From Bacillus pumilus (GTDB lineage Bacteria > Bacillota > Bacilli > Bacillales > Bacillaceae), in assembly GCF_024498355.1 (NCBI RefSeq), contig NZ_CP101834.1, positions 1 to 64,000 on the forward strand: DNA of 64,000 nt, read 5' to 3'. Under the pieces are notes generated by a model. That model was not told where the DNA came from. It was given only the letters and a program-made list of their open reading frames with translations, and searched no databases. Positions 52,306 to 61,754 of this stretch are shown piece by piece. A program made the position numbers and the translations under genes. The stretch's first letter is position 1. Each line of letters starts with the position of its first letter.

Positions 52306-55300
52306 TCAGGAGCATTTAGAAAACTTTTGATCTCCCCAGGCAATGTAGGTTTTTCCGTCCTTGTCTTGCTCTTTGGTCAAGAGCATGTCGAGAATGTCAC
52401 CATCAAGCCCAAAACGCTCATTAATTTCTGAGCTATCAAGATCCTCATTCTTCATGAAACAATTTATCTTTTCTTTGCTCATGACCAGCTGTAACATGTT
52501 TGATTCTATGCTGTTTTCAACGGTCAAAAAGTGGATTTCTTTTTGATCCGTTGACGTATAACGGACAAAGCGTCCGAAAAATTGTTGCATGGCTGAGAAA
52601 TTCCACTGCATTTCTAGCAATAGAACACGATTGACAAAATCAATGTTCATGCTGCTTGGAAGGGATTGCTGGGTGCAAATTAAAATACCGTTTTCTGTAT
52701 TCTTTAAATTTTTGACGATCTGTTTTCTTTGTTCAAATGACGCTTTATCTCCTGTGATGACAAACACAGGACGATCAGGAAAATGATCTTTTATATAACT
52801 GGCATATCGGTTTACAGCTTCTACATGAGTGCAACCGATGGCAACTTTATCATGCTGCCATTCTTTCAAAAGGTTAATCGTTTCAATCGCTTTAGACGGC
52901 ATTACGTTTGCGCTATGCTCTTTGAAACTATTAGGAAGGACACAGGCTTTTAAAAGGCTGTTTAATTGGTTGATGATCATTAGCAGTGAATCTTTTCTTG
53001 TGTTCCCTGTGCTTTTATAAAGGTTAGTCATTCTATAAAATTCTTTCATGATGGTGCTATACAGATCCTTTTCGCTTGAATTAAACTGACAAAAATTCTG
53101 TTTTATTTCATAGATCGCCTTTCCTGCTACTTCTTCAAATGTACGTGTAATCATTGACCGATCAATCAAGCTTTTAAGATGATCGCTATTGTATATCGAT
53201 TGATCATGTTTACCGATCCCGAAGACTGTTACTTTTTCAGGTGAAAAGCATTGCTTGAACAAGCGATGCCCTTTTTTATATGCCGGAAAAGGCTTGTTGT
53301 AATGCTTATTTTCTTTTTGTCCAAGCTGTTTGGTCTTTCGGTCCTCTTCGTATAGCGTTTCACACTTACAAAGAAAATTGACCGAATTGTTATACATCAA
53401 TTCAAATGCTGTGAAGGCTTCTGAAACATTGTTTCTTGTGCTGGTGGCACTTAATAAGACTTTATATTTAACGCGTCTGAAGCAATTTAAAACGGCTTTT
53501 GTGCGTTTTGATGAAGGATTAGAAATGTTGTCGGCTTCATCCAGTACAAGCATGACTTTTTGTGATTGTCTCTTGATGTACCGTTTTATAAATCTTTCGT
53601 ACTTTGTCAGCATGTTAAATGTCATGATGACGATTTGTCCTTGTTCAATAGTTTCAATGTCTTTCATGCTTTTGATCTGTTTCACATTGAAACCATAACT
53701 TATCAAGATATCGTGCCAGTTGTTATTAATCGCGATAGCAGGCGCAACGATAAAAACGTTTTTGATGTTGCTGTGTTGTTGCCTGTACATGATTTGCGCT
53801 ATAGCTGAAATGCTCTTTCCTGATCCTGTTCCCCACTGAAGATATGCATGATCTTTCATGAGTAGTTTTCCAGTATCGGTTTTTTGAATGTCATTCAGCT
53901 TAATAACATTTTGATTCTCTGAATCATGAATCTCTAATTGATCCAGAAAGCTTGTTATTTGTTCGGTCGGCTTGATCTCCGTCAATTTCTTTTGTGCTAG
54001 TGTGTACGTTCTCTGTTTCTTCAGGAACAGCTTTAAAAAACGTTTATCCTGAAAAGGATAATAACCATCACGCAGCAAGTCCGAAAAATCCGTGCTTTTT
54101 GTTCCTTTCTGCATATTTAACAGCCGTTTTTCTTTATAACTGTATGCTTTCAGTTTCAAACCGTATCTTGTTTTCACAAGTGCGGTTCTTTTATCCTTGG
54201 GCTTTCCATGTTGTTCTTTTAAGACTCTTTTTAAATAATTCAGTACCTTTTTTTCGGTTAGCTTCTTTTTGTTCCATTCCTCCATGTCCATTTCATGCGG
54301 TTTTGATTGTGTGAAATAGCGTTCCACATATTGCTCACATTTTGCGGCTTTATGGCTAATTGCCGGATGCCTCTTTATATCAAAAAGAAGCTTGTTCACC
54401 TTGTCTAAAAATCCTTTTTTACTTTCGTGAAGTTCCGCAAGCTCAGATCGTATTTTATGCCGGACTTGTTCTTTTTGCTGAAGCGCAGGATGAACAAAAT
54501 TTTCATAGATGAATTGTGAATCTAGCCCTTCTGTGTAATTGATTTCATATGGAACATTTGGAAGGTGTTCACTTTTGTTTTGAAAGATCATTACTTTTGT
54601 TTCATAATGATCAACGCCCATTTGTTTAAAGGCGTTTGTCGGCAAGGCAAGCTGACAAATAAAATTAAATGAATCATTTACTTCATTTATCATGCCAGTG
54701 TAAAAGTCATCATTCAAAAAGCTATTAGGTACAATGAGAGCTAATATGCCCCCTGGCTTCAACAATGTGCTTGCTTTTTGGACGTAAAATAATTGACTTA
54801 AAATTTCATTGCTGTTGACTTTCCACCTTAAATTGAAAGGAGGGTTGCCCACTATGAAATCAAATTTCATGTCTGGACTATAGAAACGTATATCCTCATT
54901 TGAAAGATTAGCGTTAGGGTACAAATGGCGCGCCACTTTAAACGCCTTTATATCAAGCTCATTACCGTACACGTTTTCTTGATTAGGGCAATAGTTGAAG
55001 AAATTACCCATGCCACATGTTAGATCCGCAATTAAATCTTTTTCAGTCGGTTTTAAACACTCCAACAAGAACCTTGAAAGCTCATGAGGCGTAAAGAATT
55101 GACCATTTTCAATTTCCTTTTTTGCTTCTGAATAAAGGTGATAATTTTCGAAGGAAGAAAAGGAAAGACCATGAAGCCCCCCTTCTCCTGTATAAGAGTT
55201 GAAAATGTCCTCCTTTGTGATTTGCATATCCTCGCATTTGTTGTTTTCAATAAGATATAAAATCTTCTCGTTGATTGCTTTTCTTTGTTCAAACGGTATG

Positions 55301-55323
55301 ATTTGACTTATTGTTTTGTACAT
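52306..55323 (-). CDS. DarB-like fusion of N6-type DNA methylase and SF2 helicase
   Basis: This 1005-residue protein has a methylase domain (about 60-270) with GQFFTPHELSRF, the SAM motif DLTCGMGNFF and catalytic VGNPPFNLRW near 158. A basic helical linker follows. An SF2 helicase then shows Walker A QWGTGSGKS near 500, DEAD in VLDEADNIS near 596, motif III SATS near 627 and motif VI FFGRFVRYT near 918. Fused methylase-helicases are known in P1 DarB and other polyvalent antirestriction proteins. No restriction nuclease domain is visible, which favours counter-defence over a type I/III system. It follows the DUF4942-like gene by 17 bp. Confidence 0.75.
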   Translation of the reverse strand: MYKTISQIIPFEQRKAINEKILYLIENNKCEDMQITKEDIFNSYTGEGGLHGLSFSSFENYHLYSEAKKEIENGQFFTPHELSRFLLECLKPTEKDLIADLTCGMGNFFNYCPNQENVYGNELDIKAFKVARHLYPNANLSNEDIRFYSPDMKFDFIVGNPPFNLRWKVNSNEILSQLFYVQKASTLLKPGGILALIVPNSFLNDDFYTGMINEVNDSFNFICQLALPTNAFKQMGVDHYETKVMIFQNKSEHLPNVPYEINYTEGLDSQFIYENFVHPALQQKEQVRHKIRSELAELHESKKGFLDKVNKLLFDIKRHPAISHKAAKCEQYVERYFTQSKPHEMDMEEWNKKKLTEKKVLNYLKRVLKEQHGKPKDKRTALVKTRYGLKLKAYSYKEKRLLNMQKGTKSTDFSDLLRDGYYPFQDKRFLKLFLKKQRTYTLAQKKLTEIKPTEQITSFLDQLEIHDSENQNVIKLNDIQKTDTGKLLMKDHAYLQWGTGSGKSISAIAQIMYRQQHSNIKNVFIVAPAIAINNNWHDILISYGFNVKQIKSMKDIETIEQGQIVIMTFNMLTKYERFIKRYIKRQSQKVMLVLDEADNISNPSSKRTKAVLNCFRRVKYKVLLSATSTRNNVSEAFTAFELMYNNSVNFLCKCETLYEEDRKTKQLGQKENKHYNKPFPAYKKGHRLFKQCFSPEKVTVFGIGKHDQSIYNSDHLKSLIDRSMITRTFEEVAGKAIYEIKQNFCQFNSSEKDLYSTIMKEFYRMTNLYKSTGNTRKDSLLMIINQLNSLLKACVLPNSFKEHSANVMPSKAIETINLLKEWQHDKVAIGCTHVEAVNRYASYIKDHFPDRPVFVITGDKASFEQRKQIVKNLKNTENGILICTQQSLPSSMNIDFVNRVLLLEMQWNFSAMQQFFGRFVRYTSTDQKEIHFLTVENSIESNMLQLVMSKEKINCFMKNEDLDSSEINERFGLDGDILDMLLTKEQDKDGKTYIAWGDQKFSKCS

Positions 55324-55339
55324 TGCCGGATCTCCTTTC

Positions 55340-56134
55340 TTACTTTTTTAGATATGTGTTGGCAAACTCATTTGCAAACTCCATTGAATGAAATTCGATA
55401 GACACTTTGCCATTTTTGAACGCCTTGAAGCTTTTAATTTTATTGAAATTTTCCATTTCATATTTATCAAAAATAGGAGCCTTTCTTGAACCTTCCCGCA
55501 TTTCTTTTTCAATCGATACAAATTTATTAATTTTTGTTGGCTCTCCATTTTCAAACAGTGATAGAGCATCAAATAACTTATCTAATTTTTCTTCACTTCT
55601 ATAATAAATTCTTAAATTTCCGTACCAGTCATCTTCAATGTGTAGATAATTGGGTAAGTGCAAAGTGTGTTTTTTGACTTCAAATTTATATACGGCATCT
55701 TTTATTTTGTTCTTTATTTGCTCGTTTGCCATTTCTGCAAAAGAGTAGCCGCCTAATTGTTCAAATAAATGTTCTAGCACCTCTTCAAACGTGATGAATT
55801 GTTCAAAAGAGTAACTTTTATAAATAAATGAATAATCAAATTCAACATTGTATTTCTTTGAAAAATATTGTGTAATCGCTTCTGTAAATGCATCATTACA
55901 TTCTTGTTGAGCTTTTTCTATTTCATTAACCACGCCATATTTCCGAATATATTTTTCCTTAATCGAATCGACTAACAGTAATGTATTTACACTCTTATAA
56001 GCTTGTTCCAAGGCTTTCCTTGCTACTTTATAAGACTCTTCCTCTTTTAAACAAAATTGTTCATCTTCTTGTGAAATGCGGCTAGTGTTATCAATTGTGA
56101 CTTCTTCAAAACGTTGTAATAGGTTTAGGTTCAT
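55340..56134 (-). CDS. DUF4942-like protein, paralogue 1
   Basis: A 264-residue helical protein ending 'IKSFKAFKNGKVSIEFHSMEF', the closing pattern of DUF4942 domains ('K.FKNGN.H+.F'). In proteobacterial elements DUF4942 is often joined to a methylase; here it directly precedes the methylase-helicase gene, supporting a functional link. The last ~90 bp are almost identical to the paralogue at 57083 while the rest has diverged. Confidence 0.6.
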   Translation of the reverse strand: MNLNLLQRFEEVTIDNTSRISQEDEQFCLKEEESYKVARKALEQAYKSVNTLLLVDSIKEKYIRKYGVVNEIEKAQQECNDAFTEAITQYFSKKYNVEFDYSFIYKSYSFEQFITFEEVLEHLFEQLGGYSFAEMANEQIKNKIKDAVYKFEVKKHTLHLPNYLHIEDDWYGNLRIYYRSEEKLDKLFDALSLFENGEPTKINKFVSIEKEMREGSRKAPIFDKYEMENFNKIKSFKAFKNGKVSIEFHSMEFANEFANTYLKK

Positions 56135-56166
56135 TTTTGTTTTGCTCCTTTAGTTTTTTTATTTTT

Positions 56167-56762
56167 GACCTCCGAAGGGCTTTGCCCTTCAGGGTGAATT
56201 TTTCCCTTTTGACAGGTAGAACGGACAACTGAGGATAGACGCATGACAAGAGGGCCGCAGGCATCGCGTTAGCGACAAGTGCTGATTTGCCTTTAGGTAG
56301 CGTAACCGTTGCCTCAGGAATGTTTAGCATAGGCTCTACTGCTAAACATTCCTGGGGCTTACGAGTTACGACTGATCAGCATTTGCTCTTGTCGTGTGGC
56401 TGGCCGTCTTATCAAAAAGTGTGGTAAAGAGCCGCAGGCGCAAACTTTGGCACGCTTTTTGATTAGACGGCCCCGAATGTTGTACGCTTCGGAGGTCAAA
56501 AGGGAAATGTCACTTCAATGGCAGCCGTAGGCTGGCTACCGATGGGTTTAGGAAGCTTCGGCTTCCGTTAAGCAGGCTTTAGCCTGCACGCAGTCGTCCG
56601 CGCGTAAAGAACGATGGAGGAACAATGCAGCTGTTGTCCTGGTGGAACCAGGGCTTACAGATGTTTGTTATCCCATGGTTTAGCGTGGAGCGAGATGCCA
56701 TGAAATGTTGGCCGGTGTCTTGTGCCGGCTTACAATTCATGAGTAGACCCGGAGGGCAGCCC
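56167..56762 (+). ncRNA. structured element module 1, copy F
   Basis: A full copy. GGCCGTC/GACGGCC is fully paired in this copy, where others carry GCCGGCC on the 3' side. The 5' hairpin is GAAGGGC/GCCCTTC. ATGCCATG gives a T.G pair with CATGGT. Confidence 0.75.
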
Positions 56763-56894
56763 GACAAAAGAATTTAGGAGAAGAAAATAAAAAAGCGATA
56801 AGGATCGTGCTGAAGATCATTAGAAAGAATAAAAAGGTCATTGAAGTTCGTACTAATAACAAAAGGTTTCAAAACTGATGGATTCCACTATGCA

Positions 56895-57044
56895 GCTATG
56901 CGATGACAACGTAGTTGGCAGAGCATAGCAAAGATTTTGTCTTTTGGGCAGCGTTAGCTGACCCAGCAGGCTCGATGCCTGCGTTTTAATAAAAGGAAAG
57001 CTTCAGCTTTCCTACCATGCGTAGGCCAGCGATTAGCTGGCCAA
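56895..57044 (+). ncRNA. structured element module 2, copy F
   Basis: The standard hairpin set, ending with GCCAGC/GCTGGC. The spacer 56763-56894 is purine-rich with no gene. Confidence 0.65.
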
Positions 57045-57045
57045 A

Positions 57046-57078
57046 AGTGAAAAAACCACTAGGGATTTCCCAAGTGGT
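57046..57078 (-). terminator. bidirectional terminator
   Basis: AACCACTAGGG and CCCAAGTGGTT arms are flanked by A6 and T6. It abuts the stop of the DUF4942-like gene. Confidence 0.75.
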
Positions 57079-57082
57079 TTTT

Positions 57083-57868
57083 TCACTTACTGAGATATGT
57101 GTTAGCAAATTCATTTGCAAACTCCATTGAATGAAATTCGATAGACACTTTGCCATTTTTGAACGCCTTGAAGCTTTTGATTTTTCGAAATATATCAAAG
57201 CTATATTTTTCAAAAATAGCGTGGTGCTTTGAACCTTCTCCCATTTCATATTTAATCTGATTCAAAGCATTTGTTTCGATTGGCGAACCATTTTCAAATA
57301 ACATCAAGGCATCGAATAATTTTTCTAGTTTTCCTTTGCTTTGATAGAAGATTTTAAAAGATTCGAACCATTCTTCAATATAGAGAAAATTTGGTAAGTG
57401 CAACGTGTGTTTTTTTACTTCGAATCTATATACGGATTTTTTTATTTTTTCTTTTATTTGCTCGTTTGCCATTTCAACAAACGTAAAGCCACCTAATTCC
57501 GCGAATAAATGGTCTAACACCTCATCAAGCGTGATTAATTGTTGATATGAGAATTTTTGATCAAGTTTTGAGTAATCAAAATCAACATTGTATTTTTTTG
57601 AAAAATATTGGGTTATTGCTCTAATAAAATTATAACCACAATTTACCTTGGCTTCTTTTATTTTAGAAATCACATCATTTGTATGAATATATCTTTCTTT
57701 AAGCGTTGACCCTGACCACAATTCATTTATGACTTTGTATGCTTTATCTATGGCTTTCCAAGCTTCATCATAAGAGTGTTGCTCATTTAAACAAAATTGT
57801 TCATCCTCTTGTGAAATGCGACTTGTGTGATTAATTTCAACAGTTTCTAATTTTTGTAATAGGTCCAT
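57083..57868 (-). CDS. DUF4942-like protein, paralogue 2
   Basis: This 261-residue protein shares 'SRISQEDEQFCL' at the N-terminus, 'LLDEVLDHLF..LGGFTFVEMANEQIK' style middle and an almost identical end with the protein at 55340. Here it is the only gene of its cassette, without a methylase partner. AAGGAGCAAAAG lies upstream. Confidence 0.6.
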   Translation of the reverse strand: MDLLQKLETVEINHTSRISQEDEQFCLNEQHSYDEAWKAIDKAYKVINELWSGSTLKERYIHTNDVISKIKEAKVNCGYNFIRAITQYFSKKYNVDFDYSKLDQKFSYQQLITLDEVLDHLFAELGGFTFVEMANEQIKEKIKKSVYRFEVKKHTLHLPNFLYIEEWFESFKIFYQSKGKLEKLFDALMLFENGSPIETNALNQIKYEMGEGSKHHAIFEKYSFDIFRKIKSFKAFKNGKVSIEFHSMEFANEFANTYLSK

Positions 57869-57900
57869 TTTTCTTTTGCTCCTTTTGTTTTTTTATTTTT

Positions 57901-58499
57901 GACCTCCGAAGGGGTATGCCCCTTCAGGGTGAATTTTTCCCTTTTGACATGTAGAACGGACAACTGAGGATAGACGCATGACAAGAGGGCCGCAGGCATC
58001 GCGTTAGCGACAAGTGCTGATTTGCCTTTAGGTAGCGTAACCGTTGCTTCAGGGATGTTTAGCATAGGCTCTACTGCTAAACATTCCTGGGGCTTACGAG
58101 TTACGACTGATCAGCATTTGCTCTTGTCATGCGGCTGGCCGTCTTATCAAAAAGTGTGGTAAAGAGCCGCAGGCGCAAACTTTGGCACGCTTTTTGATTA
58201 GCCGGCCCCGAATGTTGTACGCTTCGGAGGTCAAAAGGGAAATGTCACTTTAACGGCAGCCGTAGGCTGGCTACCGATGGGTTTAGGAAGCTTCAGCTTC
58301 CGTCAAGCAGGCTCTAGCCTGCACGCAGTCGGCCGCGCGTAAAGAACGATGGAGGAACAATGCAGCTGTTGTCCTGGGTGAAAGCCAGGGCTTACAGATG
58401 TTTGTTATCCCATGGTTTAGCGTGGAGCGAGATACCATGAAATGTTGGCCGGTGTTCTGTACCGGCTTACAGTTCATGAGTAGACCCGGAGGGCAGCCC
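57901..58499 (+). ncRNA. structured element module 1, copy G
   Basis: A full copy, closest to copies C and H. The loop near 58378 is longer (CCTGGGTGAAAGCCAGGGC), a length change confined to a hairpin loop. Confidence 0.75.
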
Positions 58500-58646
58500 T
58501 AAGTAGTTGGAATGCAATTTTTATAGAAGGAATATAAGATGTCTTTTCTAAAACAATGGAATTGCTGTTAGATGGACCTATAAGGCTTTATTACGTCCAT
58601 AGAAGGCATAATGAGGGTGATGTCGTTAAAACTTAGGAGAAGGAAC

Positions 58647-58802
58647 GCTATGCGATGACAACGTAGTTGGCAGAGCATAGCAAAGGTTTTGTCTTTTGGG
58701 CAGCGTTAGCTGACCCAGCAGGCTCGATGCCTGCGTTTCAATCAGAGGAAAGCTTTAGCTTTCCTACCATGCGAACGCCAGCGAAAAGCTGGTGCTTCGC
58801 AA
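58647..58802 (+). ncRNA. structured element module 2, copy G
   Basis: The standard hairpin set. The last hairpin has CCAGC/GCTGG with a GAAAA loop. The spacer 58500-58646 holds only a 10-codon ORF. Confidence 0.65.
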
Positions 58803-58803
58803 C

Positions 58804-58832
58804 AAAAAAGGCTAGGTTCCCCTAGCCTTTCG
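58804..58832 (-). terminator. bidirectional terminator
   Basis: AAAGGCTAGG/CCTAGCCTTT arms with T6 on the minus reading. It ends the operon of the 477- and 183-residue proteins. Confidence 0.8.
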
Positions 58833-58834
58833 CT

Positions 58835-60268
58835 TTAATATTGGTCTATTAACTTGCCCTTAAAGTTGAACATGATATCAAAGAGTGTCCTCATCTGCAT
58901 ATCTTTGTCAACCACACTACTTTCACTTTCAAGTTCATATTCAACTAGCAGTTCGTCATCTAAAATTATAGTTGACTTGATATATGAATAAATGTCTACT
59001 CCATCAATTGATCCTCCATCACTGACATTCCAAAACCCATCACCATATATCTCCATGACGACCTTTAATCTGTCACTGCTGTCACTGAAATCATCTATTG
59101 AAAAATCGCGAACATCGATAACATGATGAAATGGCGCTTGCATGTATTGATCTAAATGACCATTCACAATTGAGGCTAAAATAAGATAAGAGTGATATTC
59201 TTCAATGTTAAACCCTTTCTCGCTTGTGATTTCAACCGTATCTTTGTCATACAAAGGTAATTCTCTTACATCAAAAATCTTCCCATTCATTTTTTCAAAT
59301 GAATAATGATTGGGACCTTCAATATAAACACATTTGTATGAATCTTGGTCGCGATAATGGAGAAACGCCTTTCGTTCTTTGAATTCTCCCCTATTCAATA
59401 GAATATGAGGAAATGCCCTCAATTCATTATCAGATTCAACCGTCATATGCAAGAAGATTTGACCATCCACAATCAAATTGAAATGATGAAAGGAATCAAC
59501 TTTTACTTGATCAACTTGCCCACCAAAGGATAAATTTCCCTTGCCATAAAATTTCGTTTCAATTTTAGCCCTTTCTTTAAATTCTTCTAGTGACCAATTC
59601 ATAAAATCATATGAATCATTACTTTCTAGGTAATCATTGAAATGCCCATGAGCTATTGAAGCCAAAATTAATAGACGATGATATTCGTTTTCTTTCAGCA
59701 TCAAAGCAGACGCTAATTCAGGATTATACAAAGGTAATTCCTTAATGTTGAATTCATGTCCCTTCTTACTAAACAACGTATATATTCCTTCTCCTGCCTC
59801 ATATACACGTTTAAATGAAGTTTGATCACCAAACTCTAAAAATTCTGATCTGTGAACATATTCTTCATCGATATCCAATTCTTCATGAAAGTTAATGCAC
59901 TCAACCGCACTAATTTCTTTGATCATTTGATCTGCAATATCACCTAGATCAATTGGATTATCCCAATGTTTTTTTGCAATTGGTGATTGACGTAACAGAT
60001 ACGTCATACCAAAGCTAATGGCTTCAAATGCAAATTTTTTAAAATTAGAAAATGGATTTGTATAGATGAATCCGTAAGTGTTCACATGGACAAAGAATAA
60101 ATTCAATTCGTCTTCCCATGCTTTTCGCATGAGCTGAACCTGTTTAACATACAATTGAATATTTTCTGTCGTTTGCAGATTTAGTGTAGACGTATCCATA
60201 TGGATTGACCTTTTCTCTTGTATGACCTCAATCAAGTTTTCTATACAAAATAAAGTAAATGTTTTCAT
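58835..60268 (-). CDS. mosaic three-domain protein of the ILASI-GH family
   Basis: This 477-residue protein joins three parts. Residues 1-24 match the N-terminus of the neighbour at 60336. Residues 45-140 align with the 199-residue protein at 45845 ('MRKAWEDEL', 'IYTNPF', 'ISAVECINFHEE'). Two tandem ILASI-GH domains follow (about 145-300 with ILASIAHGHFNDYL; 305-477 with ILASIVNGHLDQYM). The first resembles the 60336 protein and the second the 48867 protein. AAAAGGAGC precedes the ATG. It looks like the result of recombination between cassettes. Confidence 0.65.
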   Translation of the reverse strand: MKTFTLFCIENLIEVIQEKRSIHMDTSTLNLQTTENIQLYVKQVQLMRKAWEDELNLFFVHVNTYGFIYTNPFSNFKKFAFEAISFGMTYLLRQSPIAKKHWDNPIDLGDIADQMIKEISAVECINFHEELDIDEEYVHRSEFLEFGDQTSFKRVYEAGEGIYTLFSKKGHEFNIKELPLYNPELASALMLKENEYHRLLILASIAHGHFNDYLESNDSYDFMNWSLEEFKERAKIETKFYGKGNLSFGGQVDQVKVDSFHHFNLIVDGQIFLHMTVESDNELRAFPHILLNRGEFKERKAFLHYRDQDSYKCVYIEGPNHYSFEKMNGKIFDVRELPLYDKDTVEITSEKGFNIEEYHSYLILASIVNGHLDQYMQAPFHHVIDVRDFSIDDFSDSSDRLKVVMEIYGDGFWNVSDGGSIDGVDIYSYIKSTIILDDELLVEYELESESSVVDKDMQMRTLFDIMFNFKGKLIDQY

Positions 60269-60335
60269 GGTTTTTTGCTCCTTTTTTCTTTTTTATCTAC
60301 GAAAATTTAACGTCACATTCAGGATCATCTTAAAT

Positions 60336-60884
60336 TTAATTATTTAATAAAATTTTAATAAATGCCCACAATTCATTATTGGTTTCAGCCGTAGAAGTGA
60401 GTATAGTTTGATCGTCCACTATCAATTTAAAATGATGGAATGAATCTACAAGTACATTTTCTATTTCGTTATCAATATAGGATTCAGCTGTCAATGTTCC
60501 TTTACCGTAAAAGTACGTTTCAACCCTTGCTCTTCTTGAAAAATCTTCATTGGTCCAATTTAAATACTCATACGATTTAAAAGGCGTAGCCAGCAAATGA
60601 TCTAAATGCCCATGGGCAATTGAAGCCAAGATTAATAATCGGTGAAATTCGCTTTCCATCAGCCCCAATTTTGAAGCTAGTTCAGAGTTATACAAAGGTA
60701 ATTCCTGAATGAAAATATCTTTTCCTTTGCCAGTAGACAGCGTGTATTTCCCTTCACCACTCTCATATACTCTCTTGATCGACATGTGATCCCCAAACTC
60801 CAAAAACTCTGATCTGTGGATTGAGTTTTTTCCATGAATGACTCCAATCAATTTTTCTTTACAGAACGCAATGAATGTTTTCAA
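60336..60884 (-). CDS. ILASI-GH family protein
   Basis: A 182-residue protein with the domain marks 'HRSEFLEFGD', 'IQELPLYNSEL', 'RLLILASIAHGHLDHLL' and 'VDSFHHFKLIVDDQ', nearest to the middle domain of the 477-residue protein. The TTG at 60884 follows AAAAAGGAGCAAAAC; the ATG at 60905 is upstream of that site. It leads the cassette H operon. Confidence 0.6.
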   Translation of the reverse strand: MKTFIAFCKEKLIGVIHGKNSIHRSEFLEFGDHMSIKRVYESGEGKYTLSTGKGKDIFIQELPLYNSELASKLGLMESEFHRLLILASIAHGHLDHLLATPFKSYEYLNWTNEDFSRRARVETYFYGKGTLTAESYIDNEIENVLVDSFHHFKLIVDDQTILTSTAETNNELWAFIKILLNN

Positions 60885-60909
60885 TTGTTTTGCTCCTTTT
60901 TTCATTTTT

Positions 60910-61508
60910 ACCTCCGAAGGGGTTTGTCCCCTTCAGGGGATTAATTTTCCCTTTTGACAGGTAGAACGGACAACTGAGGATAGACGCATGACAAGAGGGC
61001 CGCAGGCATCGCGGTAGCGACAAGTGCTGATTTGCCTTTAGGTAGCGTAATCGTTGCTTCAGGGATGTTTAGCATAGGCTCTACTGCTAAACATTCCTGG
61101 GGCTTACGAGTTACGACTGATCAGCATTTGCTCTTGTCGTGTGGCTTGCCGTCTTATCAAAAAGTGTGGTAAAGAGCCGCAGGCGCAAACTTTGGCACGC
61201 TTTTTGATTAGCCGGCCCCGAATGTTGTACGCTTCGGAGGTCAAAAGGGAAATGTCACTTTAACGGCAGCCGTAGGCTGGCTACCGATGGGTTTAGGAAG
61301 CTTCAGCTTCCGTCAAGCAGGCTTTAGCCTGCACGCAGTCGTCCGCGCGTAAAGAACGATGGAGGAACAATGCAGCTGTTGTCCTGGGTGAAACCAGGGC
61401 TTACAGATGTTTGTTATCCCATGGTTTAGCGTGGAGCGAGATACCATGAAGTGTTGGCCGGTGTTTTTTACCGGCTTACACTTCATGAGTAGACCCGCAG
61501 GGCAGCCC
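60910..61508 (+). ncRNA. structured element module 1, copy H
   Basis: A full copy. The final helix is CATGAAGTGT/ACACTTCATG, a double change that turns an A.G mismatch into a G-C pair (61445-61487). Confidence 0.75.
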
Positions 61509-61564
61509 AAATATAATTTCTGATGTTATAATAAGGAAAAAGATTCAAAGGAGATCATGAATAC

Positions 61565-61750
61565 ATGTGCGGAAAAGTAATCGGATCAGAAGATCTTTCA
61601 TACATAAACGGATATAAAGATGAAGGAATAGAGACGTTAAAAAAGGAATTAGAAAAACTAATGGATATAAGGTTTAAAAACAAAAGAGTTTACACTGAAG
61701 AAAGTACACTTGCACATAGAGTCAGTGAGCTTGAAGACCGACTCAAATAA
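61565..61750 (+). CDS. small protein encoded in the copy H spacer
   Basis: A 61-residue charged protein with a C-terminal amphipathic helix, on the + strand. AAAGGAGATC precedes the ATG. Module 2 starts 4 bp after its stop, as with the copy C spacer gene, although the two proteins are not alike. Confidence 0.5.
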   Translation: MCGKVIGSEDLSYINGYKDEGIETLKKELEKLMDIRFKNKRVYTEESTLAHRVSELEDRLK

Positions 61751-61754
61751 AAAA

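Noticed and set aside
43268-58065. Recurring minus-strand frame starting MLNIPEATV across every module 1 copy
   Set aside because: It has no ribosome site, runs antisense through the pseudoknot domain and stays open because the copies are nearly identical. Changes between copies keep base pairing. It only extends real genes artificially, for example at 45845.
49896-61510. Recurring minus-strand frame starting MSGCP in the 3' half of module 1
   Set aside because: No start signal; it is a by-product of the conserved hairpins and differs at its ends between copies.
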